Of a stretch of DNA of 64,000 nt, positions 25,978 through 34,553 are shown piece by piece. A program made the translations under genes and the position numbers. Every line of letters starts with the position of its first letter. The first letter of the stretch is position 1. The notes under the pieces are model-generated. The model did no database searches. It saw nothing but the letters and a program-made list of their open reading frames with translations, and was not told the origin of the DNA. The DNA is from Candidatus Woesearchaeota archaeon (GTDB taxonomy: Archaea > Nanobdellota > Nanobdellia > Woesearchaeales > UBA9642), in NCBI GenBank assembly GCA_026002815.1, contig BPGB01000002.1:1-64000 (forward strand). Direction: 5' to 3'.

Positions 25978-28073
25978 ATATCCAAATAACTAAATTTGGG
26001 GCTCAAAATTTTAGTTGTTTTGAAAATGCTATTGAAGTTGAATTAAATGAGCCTAAAATCCATTTTATTGTTGGTCCAAATGGATCGGGTAAAACTAGTC
26101 TTTTAGATATCATTCCTTTCACTTTTTACGGAAAAACTTCTAAAGGTATTTCTGGTTCTGCTTTAATTAATAATAAAGCTAAAAAGAATTGTCTTACTTG
26201 GGTTGAATTTACTATAGATAATGATCAATTCCGAGTAGAACGATTTTATAAATATAAAGGCTCTGATGGTGCTAATATATATAGAAACGGAAATATTATT
26301 ATTTCCGGTTTGAAAGATGTAACTCAATATATATCTTCTTTTATTCTTCCAGATAATATTTTTACAAACACAGTTTTCTTTTCTCCACGATCTACATTAT
26401 TTTCTTCGATGTCTGATCGTGAACGTAAAGATGTTTTATTTACATTGATTGGTTTACATGAATATGAAAAATATTATGAAAAAACATCACAAGAATATAC
26501 AAAAAAGAAACAAGAATTTGATGAATTAGACAAACAATATAAAATAAATCTTGAAGTTTTAAGATATAAATTTCAACAATTTAGATTTGAAAAGAAAAAT
26601 GAAAGAGCGAGCAAAAGAGATTTAAAAAATAAAATTAAAGAATTAGAGAATGAAATTACAAATCTTACATTAAATGTAAATTTAATTCCCTCTCTGGAAG
26701 AAAAATTAACTTTTTTAGAAAAAGAAAAAAATGATTTAATAGATTATTTAAATAGTATCAAAAAAGAAGTTGAAGAATTTAATAATCAGTTAGAGAATGA
26801 AAAACAGATAATAGAATTAAATTATAGGGAAAAATTAAACGAAATGAAAGAAAAAGCAACATCAAAATTATCTGAAATTAATGATCAAGCAAGAGAAATA
26901 GAAAGAAAACTGCAAATAGAAATTGATAATCAGCGCTCTGAACTTTTTAAAATACAATCAAAATTACAAGAAATTCAAATCAATAATAAAAATACTGAAC
27001 AAAGAATTCAAGCATTGCATAATCAAATCGATGAATCAAATAGATTTTGTCCAACATGTAAACAAGAAATTAAAGATTTTGATGAATTTAAAATACATAT
27101 AACTCAAGAAATTGAAAAATTAAAAAATGAAATATTAAAAACAGAACCGATTTATCAAAGCTATATTAATGAAAAAACAACTATTGAGACAAATTTAAAC
27201 GAATTGATTAATAAACAAAAACAATTAATCCAGACTGTTGAAGAACGAAAAAATAAAGTTAAAGAAAAGGCTAAACATTTAATTGATACACTTAAATTAG
27301 CATTGCAACAAGAATTATTTGAAATTAATTCTAAAGAGAAAAAATATGAAGAATCAGATATCATTGAATATACTAATAAGATAAATGAAAAACAAAAAGA
27401 AATTGATTTTGTAAAATCAGAAATTATTAAATTAAATAAATCACAAGAATTACGTCAACAATTGATTGGTAAATTAAAAGCATTGCAAGAAACAGAAATA
27501 ATTGAAAAGTCAAAGAATATTAGAAAAGAGATAACATCACAAATTAATGTCATTCGAACCATAAAAAAAGACATTAGAAAAGTTTCAAACGAATTACAAA
27601 TATTAGAGTTTTGGAAATCAGCATTCTCGGCACAAGGAATACCCGCTTTTCTATTAGATGAATCTATTCCATTTATTAATAGTCGTATAAAACATTATTT
27701 ATCATATATTGAAGGAAATAGATATATCATTTCACTTGATTCACAAAAAGCCACCAAATCAGGTGAATATCGAAATAAAATTTCGATTAATGTATTAGAT
27801 AATGAAACGTTATCCAATTCATTAGAAAATTTTTCTAGTGGTCAGAGACGAATTGTTGATATTCTTTTGATTTTAGCGTTATCAGATCTTCAAGCTTATC
27901 TTAACAATTGTGAATTTAATTTTATAATGTTTGATGAGATTTTTGATACGCTAGATCAATCGAATATTGATTATGTAAAATCTATATTGTATGAAATTAA
28001 AGAACATCGTCATTTATTTATTATTTCGCATAGTCATGTAGATTTTGATGATGCGATAATCTATGAGATGTAA
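25974..28073 (+). CDS. SbcC/Rad50-like ATPase (T4 gp46-like)
   Basis: The 699-aa protein has Walker A GPNGSGKTS near residue 35, long coiled coils (~175-560) with the zinc hook FCPTCKQEI near 360, signature SSGQRR near 622, and Walker B FIMFDEIFDTLD near 651. It is the ATPase partner of the Mre11-like gene at 21400. The pair is split by six genes, whereas in T4 only small ORFs lie between 46 and 47. Confidence 0.93.
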   Translation: MNIQITKFGAQNFSCFENAIEVELNEPKIHFIVGPNGSGKTSLLDIIPFTFYGKTSKGISGSALINNKAKKNCLTWVEFTIDNDQFRVERFYKYKGSDGANIYRNGNIIISGLKDVTQYISSFILPDNIFTNTVFFSPRSTLFSSMSDRERKDVLFTLIGLHEYEKYYEKTSQEYTKKKQEFDELDKQYKINLEVLRYKFQQFRFEKKNERASKRDLKNKIKELENEITNLTLNVNLIPSLEEKLTFLEKEKNDLIDYLNSIKKEVEEFNNQLENEKQIIELNYREKLNEMKEKATSKLSEINDQAREIERKLQIEIDNQRSELFKIQSKLQEIQINNKNTEQRIQALHNQIDESNRFCPTCKQEIKDFDEFKIHITQEIEKLKNEILKTEPIYQSYINEKTTIETNLNELINKQKQLIQTVEERKNKVKEKAKHLIDTLKLALQQELFEINSKEKKYEESDIIEYTNKINEKQKEIDFVKSEIIKLNKSQELRQQLIGKLKALQETEIIEKSKNIRKEITSQINVIRTIKKDIRKVSNELQILEFWKSAFSAQGIPAFLLDESIPFINSRIKHYLSYIEGNRYIISLDSQKATKSGEYRNKISINVLDNETLSNSLENFSSGQRRIVDILLILALSDLQAYLNNCEFNFIMFDEIFDTLDQSNIDYVKSILYEIKEHRHLFIISHSHVDFDDAIIYEM

Positions 28074-28093
28074 AAATTTAAAACATTAAAGAT

Positions 28094-28120
28094 CTATATA
28101 TATAAATAAATGAATAAGAG
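28094..28120 (+). promoter_or_regulatory. Candidate phage promoter, CTATATATATAA motif
   Basis: CTATATATATAAATAAATGA, the second copy of the motif also found at 5948 and 62592. It runs straight into the terminator hairpin that follows, so a transcript starting here might end at once or form a short RNA. Confidence 0.4.
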
Positions 28121-28152
28121 GTGATTGCGATTTTGCAGTCACCTCTTTTTTA
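28116..28152 (+). terminator. Intrinsic terminator
   Basis: AAGAGGTGA / TCACCTCTT stem with a 14-base loop and a TTTTTTA tail, downstream of the Rad50-like gene. Confidence 0.85.
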
Positions 28153-28180
28153 ATATAAAATCTTTTTTGGAGAAAAAGTT

Positions 28181-29113
28181 ATGTTTTTTAATTGGCTAAT
28201 TACAACACGATGTAATTTAAAATGTTGTAATTTATTTAAAAAAGATTCTATTATTGATTTGGATGTTGATAAATTAAAAAACGTTCTTTTGATTTATAGA
28301 AACGATTTTCATATATTTTACGGAGGAGAACCAACCTTACATCCTCGTTTTTATGATATCTTAAATTTTTCTAAAATTAATAAAATCCCTCATACATTTA
28401 TAACAAATGGAACTGCTTCATTAGATTATTCATATGAATATGAGTCAATCACTATATCAATTGAACCTACCAAACAAGACAAATATAGAAAAGAAAAAAC
28501 TGAAAAAGGGATTCAATTATTAAAAAAAGTTAAAAGTAAAGAAAAAGTAGCTGAAATAAATATTAAACACGGAGATGACAAAGAATATTTAAAAACATTA
28601 TTAAAAGAGTTAAATAAAATAAATGTTAAAATAATAATTAATTTTATGGATATATCTAAAGATTCTAATTACGATTTCTCATCATATTATAACGATTCCA
28701 TAATATTAAGGAAATGGGAAGCGAAAGAATGGATAAAAATAATTTTGGAAAATTATAATAGGGTTAATATCCTATATTTAGAATATATAGATATATTACT
28801 CAATATTTTACCCTCAAATTATAAATGCAATAACATAATTAATCAAAACAATTGGGTAATCGACCCAAATGGAAATTTCCGATTATGTTTAAGAATTAAA
28901 GGGGAGCAGATCAATACATATAATATATTTGAAGATCCATATATCTTAAATAATACCGCTTTTATCAAAGCCTTAAAAATTGACACTTCCAACCTCTGCA
29001 AAGGTTGTAATTGGTCATGTGCAATCTTTGCAGACCATCAGAAAGGAGAAGTAGATGGAAGCGGCGAAGATCTGGAAGGCGCAAACGAAAAACGTTCGGT
29101 ATTTTACGCGTAA
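28181..29113 (+). CDS. Atypical radical SAM-like protein
   Basis: The 310-aa protein begins FNWLITTRCNLKCCNLF. This is the start of a radical SAM fold, but the motif reads CNLKCC rather than CxxxCxxC: the third Cys is adjacent to the second. FYGGEPTLHP near residue 47 (GGE SAM motif) and a C-terminal auxiliary-like set (CNN..., WVIDPNGNFRLC, LCKGCNWSC) are present. So it may be an enzyme with an altered cluster, or inactive. The last ~20 residues (after HQKGE) look like run-through past a lost stop, overlapping the next gene by 59 bases. Confidence 0.65.
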   Translation: MFFNWLITTRCNLKCCNLFKKDSIIDLDVDKLKNVLLIYRNDFHIFYGGEPTLHPRFYDILNFSKINKIPHTFITNGTASLDYSYEYESITISIEPTKQDKYRKEKTEKGIQLLKKVKSKEKVAEINIKHGDDKEYLKTLLKELNKINVKIIINFMDISKDSNYDFSSYYNDSIILRKWEAKEWIKIILENYNRVNILYLEYIDILLNILPSNYKCNNIINQNNWVIDPNGNFRLCLRIKGEQINTYNIFEDPYILNNTAFIKALKIDTSNLCKGCNWSCAIFADHQKGEVDGSGEDLEGANEKRSVFYA

Positions 29114-29258
29114 AAAAATCGCAGAAACAATCTCCAATGTCTTTGGAATCAAAGATGAAAGGGCGATAAGAAGAAAATTGAACGGGCTAATCTCTAGTGG
29201 GGTTTTGGAAGTAACCCCACGGGGGAATTTCGTAAACTTCTCGGCCTTTAAACGATAG
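29055..29258 (+). CDS. Small winged-helix DNA-binding protein
   Basis: The 67-aa product reads FTRKKIAETISNVFGI ... AIRRKLNGLISSGVLEVTPR, a helix-turn-helix plus wing. RBS AGAAAGGAGAAG. It overlaps the radical SAM gene's end and is followed by a strong terminator. Likely a transcription regulator; target unknown. Confidence 0.6.
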   Translation: MEAAKIWKAQTKNVRYFTRKKIAETISNVFGIKDERAIRRKLNGLISSGVLEVTPRGNFVNFSAFKR

Positions 29259-29265
29259 TCTTTTT

Positions 29266-29325
29266 GCCGGGTGGGGGTTGACCTCCCTCCTTTCCCTCCC
29301 TTCCCAACCCCCACCCGGTTTTTTT
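29266..29325 (+). terminator. Intrinsic terminator with pyrimidine loop
   Basis: CCGGGTGGGGGTTG / CAACCCCCACCCGG (14 bp perfect) around a C/T-only loop, then seven T. Confidence 0.92.
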
Positions 29326-29346
29326 AATAAAATTGGAGATAAAAAC

Positions 29347-29676
29347 ATGGCAGATGAGAATGTTATCGATACTGCAATTGAATTTTTAGATAAAGTATCA
29401 AAAACTAGTGAATTTGTGATTAAATTTATCAAACGTACCACTGGTGATATTCGAATAATGCGAGCTACTCTAGATTTCAGATTAATACCAGATAAAGATA
29501 AACCCAAGAGTGTGGATTTGAAAAAGATACTTACATTTATTAAAAATAATAAAATTCTCCACGTTTATGATTTAGATAAACGTGGATGGCGATCTGTGCC
29601 ATTAGATAGAGTAGAATGGTTAACAGATAATGCCAATGGTGTTACATATAGAGTAAGTATTAAAGGGGTAAAATAA
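29347..29676 (+). CDS. SH3-barrel (WYL_2-like) small phage protein
   Basis: I start at ATG 29347 (TTGGAGATAAAAAC upstream), giving 109 aa; the track start at 29278 lies in the terminator. TGDIRIMRATLDFRLIP and VYDLDKRGWRSVPLDRVEWL match the common phage family of Sm/SH3-like proteins (R-x-M-x-x-T-L ... W-R-s-f-x-x-D). Binding partner unknown. First gene of the ubiquitin-like cassette's transcript; its stop overlaps the next start (TAATG). Confidence 0.65.
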   Translation: MADENVIDTAIEFLDKVSKTSEFVIKFIKRTTGDIRIMRATLDFRLIPDKDKPKSVDLKKILTFIKNNKILHVYDLDKRGWRSVPLDRVEWLTDNANGVTYRVSIKGVK

Positions 29677-30377
29677 TGAATGTAGAAAATACCGCATACG
29701 AAACAGAGAAATCCACACAAGCTCCATATTCATTTTATTATTATTCAGAATTCGATTTGAGTTCAAGATACCAATTCGAAGAAATTATAACTTTAAAAAA
29801 TCAAAGAACAGCATACGGACAGATTATATATCAAAAATTTTATATTTTAAATCCAGGAATTTATAATTATAAATTTTCATCAGTACTTGCCAATTTAGCT
29901 CATTATGAGTATGTATCTGATGAAATTAAAAGATTTTTATTAGAAACATATAACATTGATTCGACAGTATTTCCTAAAAGAGGGGATTATATTCCACATA
30001 TTTTTAATTTAAAATTAGCAGTACCCTTTCAAATTTTTGTAGAAACAAAAGTAAATTCAGCAGTTAGAAAAATACATTATTTTTGGTCGTTAACTAAAAC
30101 AATTGATTTAGATGCTTTTATCTTGTCGCCTTTCCCTAATATATGGGGATCGGGAGAAATTTGTACTGGAAATATAAATAAAAGGCATATAGTTGACGCC
30201 TTCTTTGAAAATGAATTTAATCGAGATATTACGAATAATTTTGAATTTTATAATTCAAAAAATATCTATCCATTTCGAAACATATTTGAATGGGCCTATG
30301 AAAGTGCTCATGACCCACTGTTTTGGAAAAAAAATAAATATTATAAATCATATATTGAATCTTGTGGAGGTTTATAA
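29676..30377 (+). CDS. E2-like protein of a prokaryotic Ub system (PRTRC protein B-like)
   Basis: The 233-aa protein has SPFPNIWGSGEICTGN near residues 150-166. That matches the hallmark of the prokaryotic E2 family D (PRTRC system protein B): a P-F-x-N-v-x-x-x-G-x-v-C-x-G-N segment. Its Cys (about residue 163) is the candidate thioester residue. It lies in one operon with JAB, E1-like and Ub-like genes, which makes the call more likely. The N-terminal half is not recognisable. Alternative: an unrelated phage protein with a chance motif. Confidence 0.55.
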   Translation: MNVENTAYETEKSTQAPYSFYYYSEFDLSSRYQFEEIITLKNQRTAYGQIIYQKFYILNPGIYNYKFSSVLANLAHYEYVSDEIKRFLLETYNIDSTVFPKRGDYIPHIFNLKLAVPFQIFVETKVNSAVRKIHYFWSLTKTIDLDAFILSPFPNIWGSGEICTGNINKRHIVDAFFENEFNRDITNNFEFYNSKNIYPFRNIFEWAYESAHDPLFWKKNKYYKSYIESCGGL

Positions 30378-32531
30378 ATGAGCTTAACGATGGATCTGAG
30401 CCGACCCATTTTTATTATAAATAATTCTACACGACTGTATTATCAAAAAGATAACTATTTATGTTATCTAAAATTTATAGAGCCGTTTGTCTTTAATGAA
30501 TTATCATTTCCAGGCGCTTATTTAATAATTTATATTCATACAAATACAAATCATGAAGTTATTAATTATGAACTCGAATATAAATGGTCATATGATAATA
30601 TAAAAATATGGGATTCCCCATTAACTTTAAATACAAAAAAAATTAAAGATGATATTAACTTTTTATTTGAAAACAAAGAAAATAATGAACTTTATAAAAC
30701 AATGAATATTGTTCAATTTATAAATATTATATTTAATTTAGATATTTGTAATTATTTAGATTTTGTTGGAAATGATATTTTTCCAACAATTGAAGATTGG
30801 AAAGAATTAAGTCAGAAAAATAAATACTTTTATTTACATTTTACAGAATTAACGAATAGTCAAACAATTGCAGATTATCTATTTCAGAAGGATATTGTTT
30901 TAAATAATTCAGCACCATACGAATATTTAGATTTAGAACGATCTCCAAAGATGATAAATTTAGATACGTATAAAAATATTACAAAGTCTGAAGATATTAT
31001 CTGGTTAAATAACTTTTGGATTCAACCTGGTGATAAAATTTTATATAATAAAGAAATTTACACAGTTAAAAAAATTAAAACTCCATATATTTATTTAGAA
31101 GAAAAGGAACAACCATTACGTATACACGAATGTAAAAATATTGCAGTAATTCCAGAAAAAGATATCGATTTTGTCGAATCACTTCTTCAAGTAAAAGATA
31201 ATAATATTATTGAAGCATTATATAATAATACCTATTATATTTTAATAAAATTAGATGGATTACAACCAATTGTAGATATAAAAAATTTAAAATTAAATGG
31301 ATATTATTTAACACAACAACATCCATATAGTCTTCCTCAGTTAAAAACAATTTATTTTGATAAAAATGATTTAACGGATATTCGACCATTTCAGTTAATT
31401 GATAGTAATGGAAATCTTATAAATTTAGAAACTCCTATTAATGATTATGTTAAAACGGATATTCTCAATAAAGAAATAAAAATTTTAGAATCAATTAAGA
31501 CAATCGATAGTGACCCATCAGATTTTAAATCGATGGGGATTAGAAATTTAATTGAACTTAAAAATTCAACATTGGTTCATATAGATAATTTAATTTTTAA
31601 TGCGGAATATTTGGCTGTTCAAAATGATAATAAATTGGCATGTATTTTTTATACGGAAATTAATAATGAAATTTATTATGCATTTGTACAACATGCATAT
31701 AGAAACATTGAAAGTATTCTAAGGCGTATGGTAAAAAATAAAAATATAAAATTGTTTTATCCTAAAGTACCCAATTTTTATGATTATGATACAATTGAAC
31801 ATAAAAATGATGTTGTAAGAGAATTTACAACAGGTAAATATTATTATTGCACGTTACATAATATATATAATCATGAAGAAAGCCCATTTGGGAAAATTGT
31901 TACCATAGAAAATTTTAATTGGATCGACGAAGGAAGTAATAATATCTTTCTAGAAGTTACATTCAAAGATATTGAAACTAATAAAGAATATACTGACATT
32001 ATCGCGTATAGAAAACGGTATTCGAGTGGATGGACGTTTTGTTATTATTTACATGAAGTAAAAGAAATCTATGAAGATGATATTTATGTAAAAATTATAC
32101 GACCAGATATTTTTGGATTGAAAAGTAATGGAACAGAAATTTTAAAATGTAAAATTGAATGGACTGATGAACATGATTTGTATGTGTTTAAATCAGGAAG
32201 GGTTATTTTTGATATGGATGTAGAAAATGGAATAAAAATATATAATCCTAGAAAAGCGTGGGCAGATAAAAAAGATGTTGATTTAAATACCGCAACATAT
32301 AATTATGATCAACGGTTATATGGTATAGAATCTTTACCTTCCTATACAAGAAATATAAATGCCCGCGCATATTCAATTATTTTTGCTAGTGAAGCACTTA
32401 AAAAGCGGGCAATATCTAGATTTCAAAGAATTCATCCACTGCCGGTTTATCGTACAGACTTTAATAAAGATTACTATATATCTGACAGCCTTAAACATCT
32501 TTTGCCTATCAAAGAAGATAAAGGATATTAG
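30378..32531 (+). CDS. Unknown 717-aa protein inside the Ub-like cassette
   Basis: It begins right after the E2-like stop (GGAGGTTTATAA) and is followed after 9 bases by the JAB gene, so all are co-transcribed. Contains short beta-rich segments such as WIQPGDKILYNKEIYTVKKI that suggest SH3/KOW-like barrels, but no enzymatic motif. It could be the scaffold or target of the system; I cannot assign it. Confidence 0.6.
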   Translation: MSLTMDLSRPIFIINNSTRLYYQKDNYLCYLKFIEPFVFNELSFPGAYLIIYIHTNTNHEVINYELEYKWSYDNIKIWDSPLTLNTKKIKDDINFLFENKENNELYKTMNIVQFINIIFNLDICNYLDFVGNDIFPTIEDWKELSQKNKYFYLHFTELTNSQTIADYLFQKDIVLNNSAPYEYLDLERSPKMINLDTYKNITKSEDIIWLNNFWIQPGDKILYNKEIYTVKKIKTPYIYLEEKEQPLRIHECKNIAVIPEKDIDFVESLLQVKDNNIIEALYNNTYYILIKLDGLQPIVDIKNLKLNGYYLTQQHPYSLPQLKTIYFDKNDLTDIRPFQLIDSNGNLINLETPINDYVKTDILNKEIKILESIKTIDSDPSDFKSMGIRNLIELKNSTLVHIDNLIFNAEYLAVQNDNKLACIFYTEINNEIYYAFVQHAYRNIESILRRMVKNKNIKLFYPKVPNFYDYDTIEHKNDVVREFTTGKYYYCTLHNIYNHEESPFGKIVTIENFNWIDEGSNNIFLEVTFKDIETNKEYTDIIAYRKRYSSGWTFCYYLHEVKEIYEDDIYVKIIRPDIFGLKSNGTEILKCKIEWTDEHDLYVFKSGRVIFDMDVENGIKIYNPRKAWADKKDVDLNTATYNYDQRLYGIESLPSYTRNINARAYSIIFASEALKKRAISRFQRIHPLPVYRTDFNKDYYISDSLKHLLPIKEDKGY

Positions 32532-32540
32532 GGAGGTAAA

Positions 32541-33251
32541 ATGTTTAAAGTATATCTGTCAAATGAAATTCCTAAAGAATTCAATGAGAAATATGCGTTT
32601 GTAGTTGGAAGTGATGGAGTTTATGTTTATCGAAAAACAAATTTCTACGAATCGTTGACAAAAAGTAAAAAGAATGAAATTCCAATTTTAAATAAACCAG
32701 ATCAATTTATTTATCTACGAAACAATATGAATTTTCCTATGTATCTAATGAATATTACATATTCATTCTTTGCTGATGTATACGAAAAATATAAGTCAGA
32801 AGCAATTGTATTAATTTACATTGATAATGATCAAAAATTTTATATTGCCCCACCACTTCAAAAAGTGAGTGGGGCACATTTAGATTATAAAAATAATATT
32901 CTACATCCAAATAATATGACATTGTTTGGGACAATTCATTCTCACGGAACGATGTCAGCGTTCCATTCAGGCACAGATCATAAAGATGAAGAATTCTTTG
33001 ATGGTTTACATATTACATTAGGGAAAATTACATCAAATCCTCCCGATATTAGTATCAGTCTGGTGATTGACGGATTCAGAGGAATAATAAAGGAACCCGA
33101 AAGAGTTATTGAAAAATACGGTACTTATCAAAAAGTACCATATCCTAAAGAATGGATGGATCAAGTTAAATATAATGCTCCGCGACAAATTTCAACGCCC
33201 ACTCATTACCAAATTCCAAATCATTTTTATGATTCTTGGAGGTGGTGGTAA
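32541..33251 (+). CDS. JAB/MPN (JAMM) metallopeptidase, PRTRC protein A-like
   Basis: The JAMM zinc motif is complete: GTIHSHGTMSAFHSGTDHKD near residues 131-150 (HxH...S..D). The upstream Glu is probably in the SEAIVLIYI strand near 95. JAMM proteins cut isopeptide or peptide bonds after ubiquitin-like domains; in phages they also occur in tail-assembly genes, but this one sits with E1-, E2- and Ub-like genes. 236 aa. RBS AGGGAGG. A tail context is absent here. Confidence 0.8.
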   Translation: MFKVYLSNEIPKEFNEKYAFVVGSDGVYVYRKTNFYESLTKSKKNEIPILNKPDQFIYLRNNMNFPMYLMNITYSFFADVYEKYKSEAIVLIYIDNDQKFYIAPPLQKVSGAHLDYKNNILHPNNMTLFGTIHSHGTMSAFHSGTDHKDEEFFDGLHITLGKITSNPPDISISLVIDGFRGIIKEPERVIEKYGTYQKVPYPKEWMDQVKYNAPRQISTPTHYQIPNHFYDSWRWW

Positions 33252-33947
33252 ATGCGAATTGTTATTGTAGGATTAGGCGGAATTGGAACATTTGTCGTAG
33301 ATTATTTGTGTCGTTTTGCAAATTATTCACCCGCCCCTCCAGAATTTTTATTTATTGATGGTGATTCTTATGAAGAAAAAAATAAAAATCGTCAAACGTT
33401 TGAAGAAATTGAAGGACTAAGTAGTAAAGCAGGTGTAAAACGTGTTGAGCTAATGAAAAAATTTCCCAATTTAAAAATTAATGCAATTAATGAATATTTA
33501 ACTCATGAAAATTTTCATAAATATATTCAAAATGAAGATGTTATCTTTATTTGTGTAGATAATCATAAAACGAGATATTTAATTGCTACTGAGGCAGAAT
33601 CATTTGATAATATTGTGATTATTAATGGAGGTAATGAGTTATATGATGGTAATGTACAATTGTATGTACGGAAAGGAGGTGAAAACTTAACTTGTACATT
33701 GTACGATTACCATCCTGAAATTGGGGAACCGCAAGATAAGCACCCTCTTGAATTATCTTGTCAAGAAAGACAATTAAGTTCCCCCCAATTATTATTTACA
33801 AATATGCTTATAGCTAATGTAATGTTAATTGTATTTTATCAATATATTACAAATGATTTTTCAGAATTTAAAAATTATTTTGAATGGTATCTCGATATTA
33901 GAAATCCTTTAATATTAGATGCAAAAATTAGACAAATTAAGTCATAA
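33252..33947 (+). CDS. ThiF/E1-like adenylating enzyme (PRTRC ThiF-like)
   Basis: The 231-aa protein opens with the Rossmann motif VGLGGIGTFVVDYL, followed by DGDSYEEKNKNRQTF near residue 36 (ATP/Mg site; the Arg of the NRQ segment is typical of E1). The motif LSCQERQLSSPQLLFTNMLI near 175 carries the candidate catalytic Cys and resembles PRTRC ThiF, where PSCS..., QDLF-N follows. It would adenylate the C-terminal glycine of the Ub-like protein encoded next. The start overlaps the JAB stop region (GGAGGTGGTGG as RBS). Confidence 0.8.
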   Translation: MRIVIVGLGGIGTFVVDYLCRFANYSPAPPEFLFIDGDSYEEKNKNRQTFEEIEGLSSKAGVKRVELMKKFPNLKINAINEYLTHENFHKYIQNEDVIFICVDNHKTRYLIATEAESFDNIVIINGGNELYDGNVQLYVRKGGENLTCTLYDYHPEIGEPQDKHPLELSCQERQLSSPQLLFTNMLIANVMLIVFYQYITNDFSEFKNYFEWYLDIRNPLILDAKIRQIKS

Positions 33948-34007
33948 AAAGTCAATTTAATTAATAGCGGCCCTACCCATCAACTTAATTTATCACCGGA
34001 GACTAAA

Positions 34008-34481
34008 ATGATCACGTACTCTTTTGACGAATTATGGAGCCTTACTGTTCCTGAACTTTATGATCTGTGCAAAAGTTACGGTATTCCGGGAATGCGTAAA
34101 GCTCGGAAATCCACCATGATCAATGCCATTATGAATTATTATGAATCGAATTCTAATGATGCAAGTGACATTAACAACAATCACAATCAATCAGAAGAAG
34201 AGGAGGATTCAATGCTAAATGGAGTGCGTGCAACGGTAAATGCTATTCGCAATGAAGATAACACGGTAAGCGCGATGGTTCGTGTTTCGTGTGGCGCGAA
34301 CCGTGATACATTTCCAGTTGTCGGAAAGACAATTCGGGATGTTATCACGCTTCTCACCCCAATTTTAAACATTCCTGCTGGGGCTGAAGCGTATGTGAAT
34401 GGACAGTCAGAATCCTATTCATACATTCTCAAAGAAGGTGATACTCTCGAATTTATCCGCCCCGCTGGTTCTAAGGGTTAG
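34008..34481 (+). CDS. Ubiquitin-like beta-grasp protein with SAP-like N-domain (PRTRC protein C-like)
   Basis: Residues 1-45 (LTVPELYDLCKSYGIPGMRK...) look like a SAP/Rho-N-type nucleic-acid-binding helix pair. An Asn/acid linker follows (to ~68), then an ~89-aa beta-grasp domain ending EGDTLEFIRPAGSKG. PRTRC protein C and MoaD/ThiS-type proteins end in the same way, with a GDxxEF strand and a terminal Gly. The terminal Gly is exposed and needs no cleavage, fitting direct adenylation by the E1. An internal RBS and ATG at 34212 could give the Ub-like domain alone. A terminator follows. Confidence 0.75.
   Translation: MITYSFDELWSLTVPELYDLCKSYGIPGMRKARKSTMINAIMNYYESNSNDASDINNNHNQSEEEEDSMLNGVRATVNAIRNEDNTVSAMVRVSCGANRDTFPVVGKTIRDVITLLTPILNIPAGAEAYVNGQSESYSYILKEGDTLEFIRPAGSKG
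34201..34214 (+). promoter_or_regulatory. Internal ribosome binding site and start for free Ub-like domain
   Basis: AGGAGG-ATTCA-ATG lies inside the Ub-like gene, in frame, exactly at the linker/beta-grasp junction (Met69). Spacing is ideal. It could produce an 89-aa stand-alone ubiquitin-like protein in addition to the fusion. Confidence 0.5.
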
Positions 34482-34488
34482 TTTATTT

Positions 34489-34530
34489 ATAAAGGGGGGG
34501 ATTCTATCCCCCCCTTTATTTTCTTTATTT
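34489..34530 (+). terminator. Intrinsic terminator
   Basis: 12-bp perfect stem ATAAAGGGGGGG / CCCCCCCTTTAT, 7-base loop, T-rich tail. Confidence 0.92.
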
Positions 34531-34553
34531 TCGTTTTTTTAAACGAGGAATAT

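Noticed and set aside
32541-33251. JAB protein as tail-tip assembly peptidase
   Set aside because: No tail genes nearby; it is surrounded by E1-, E2- and Ub-like genes.
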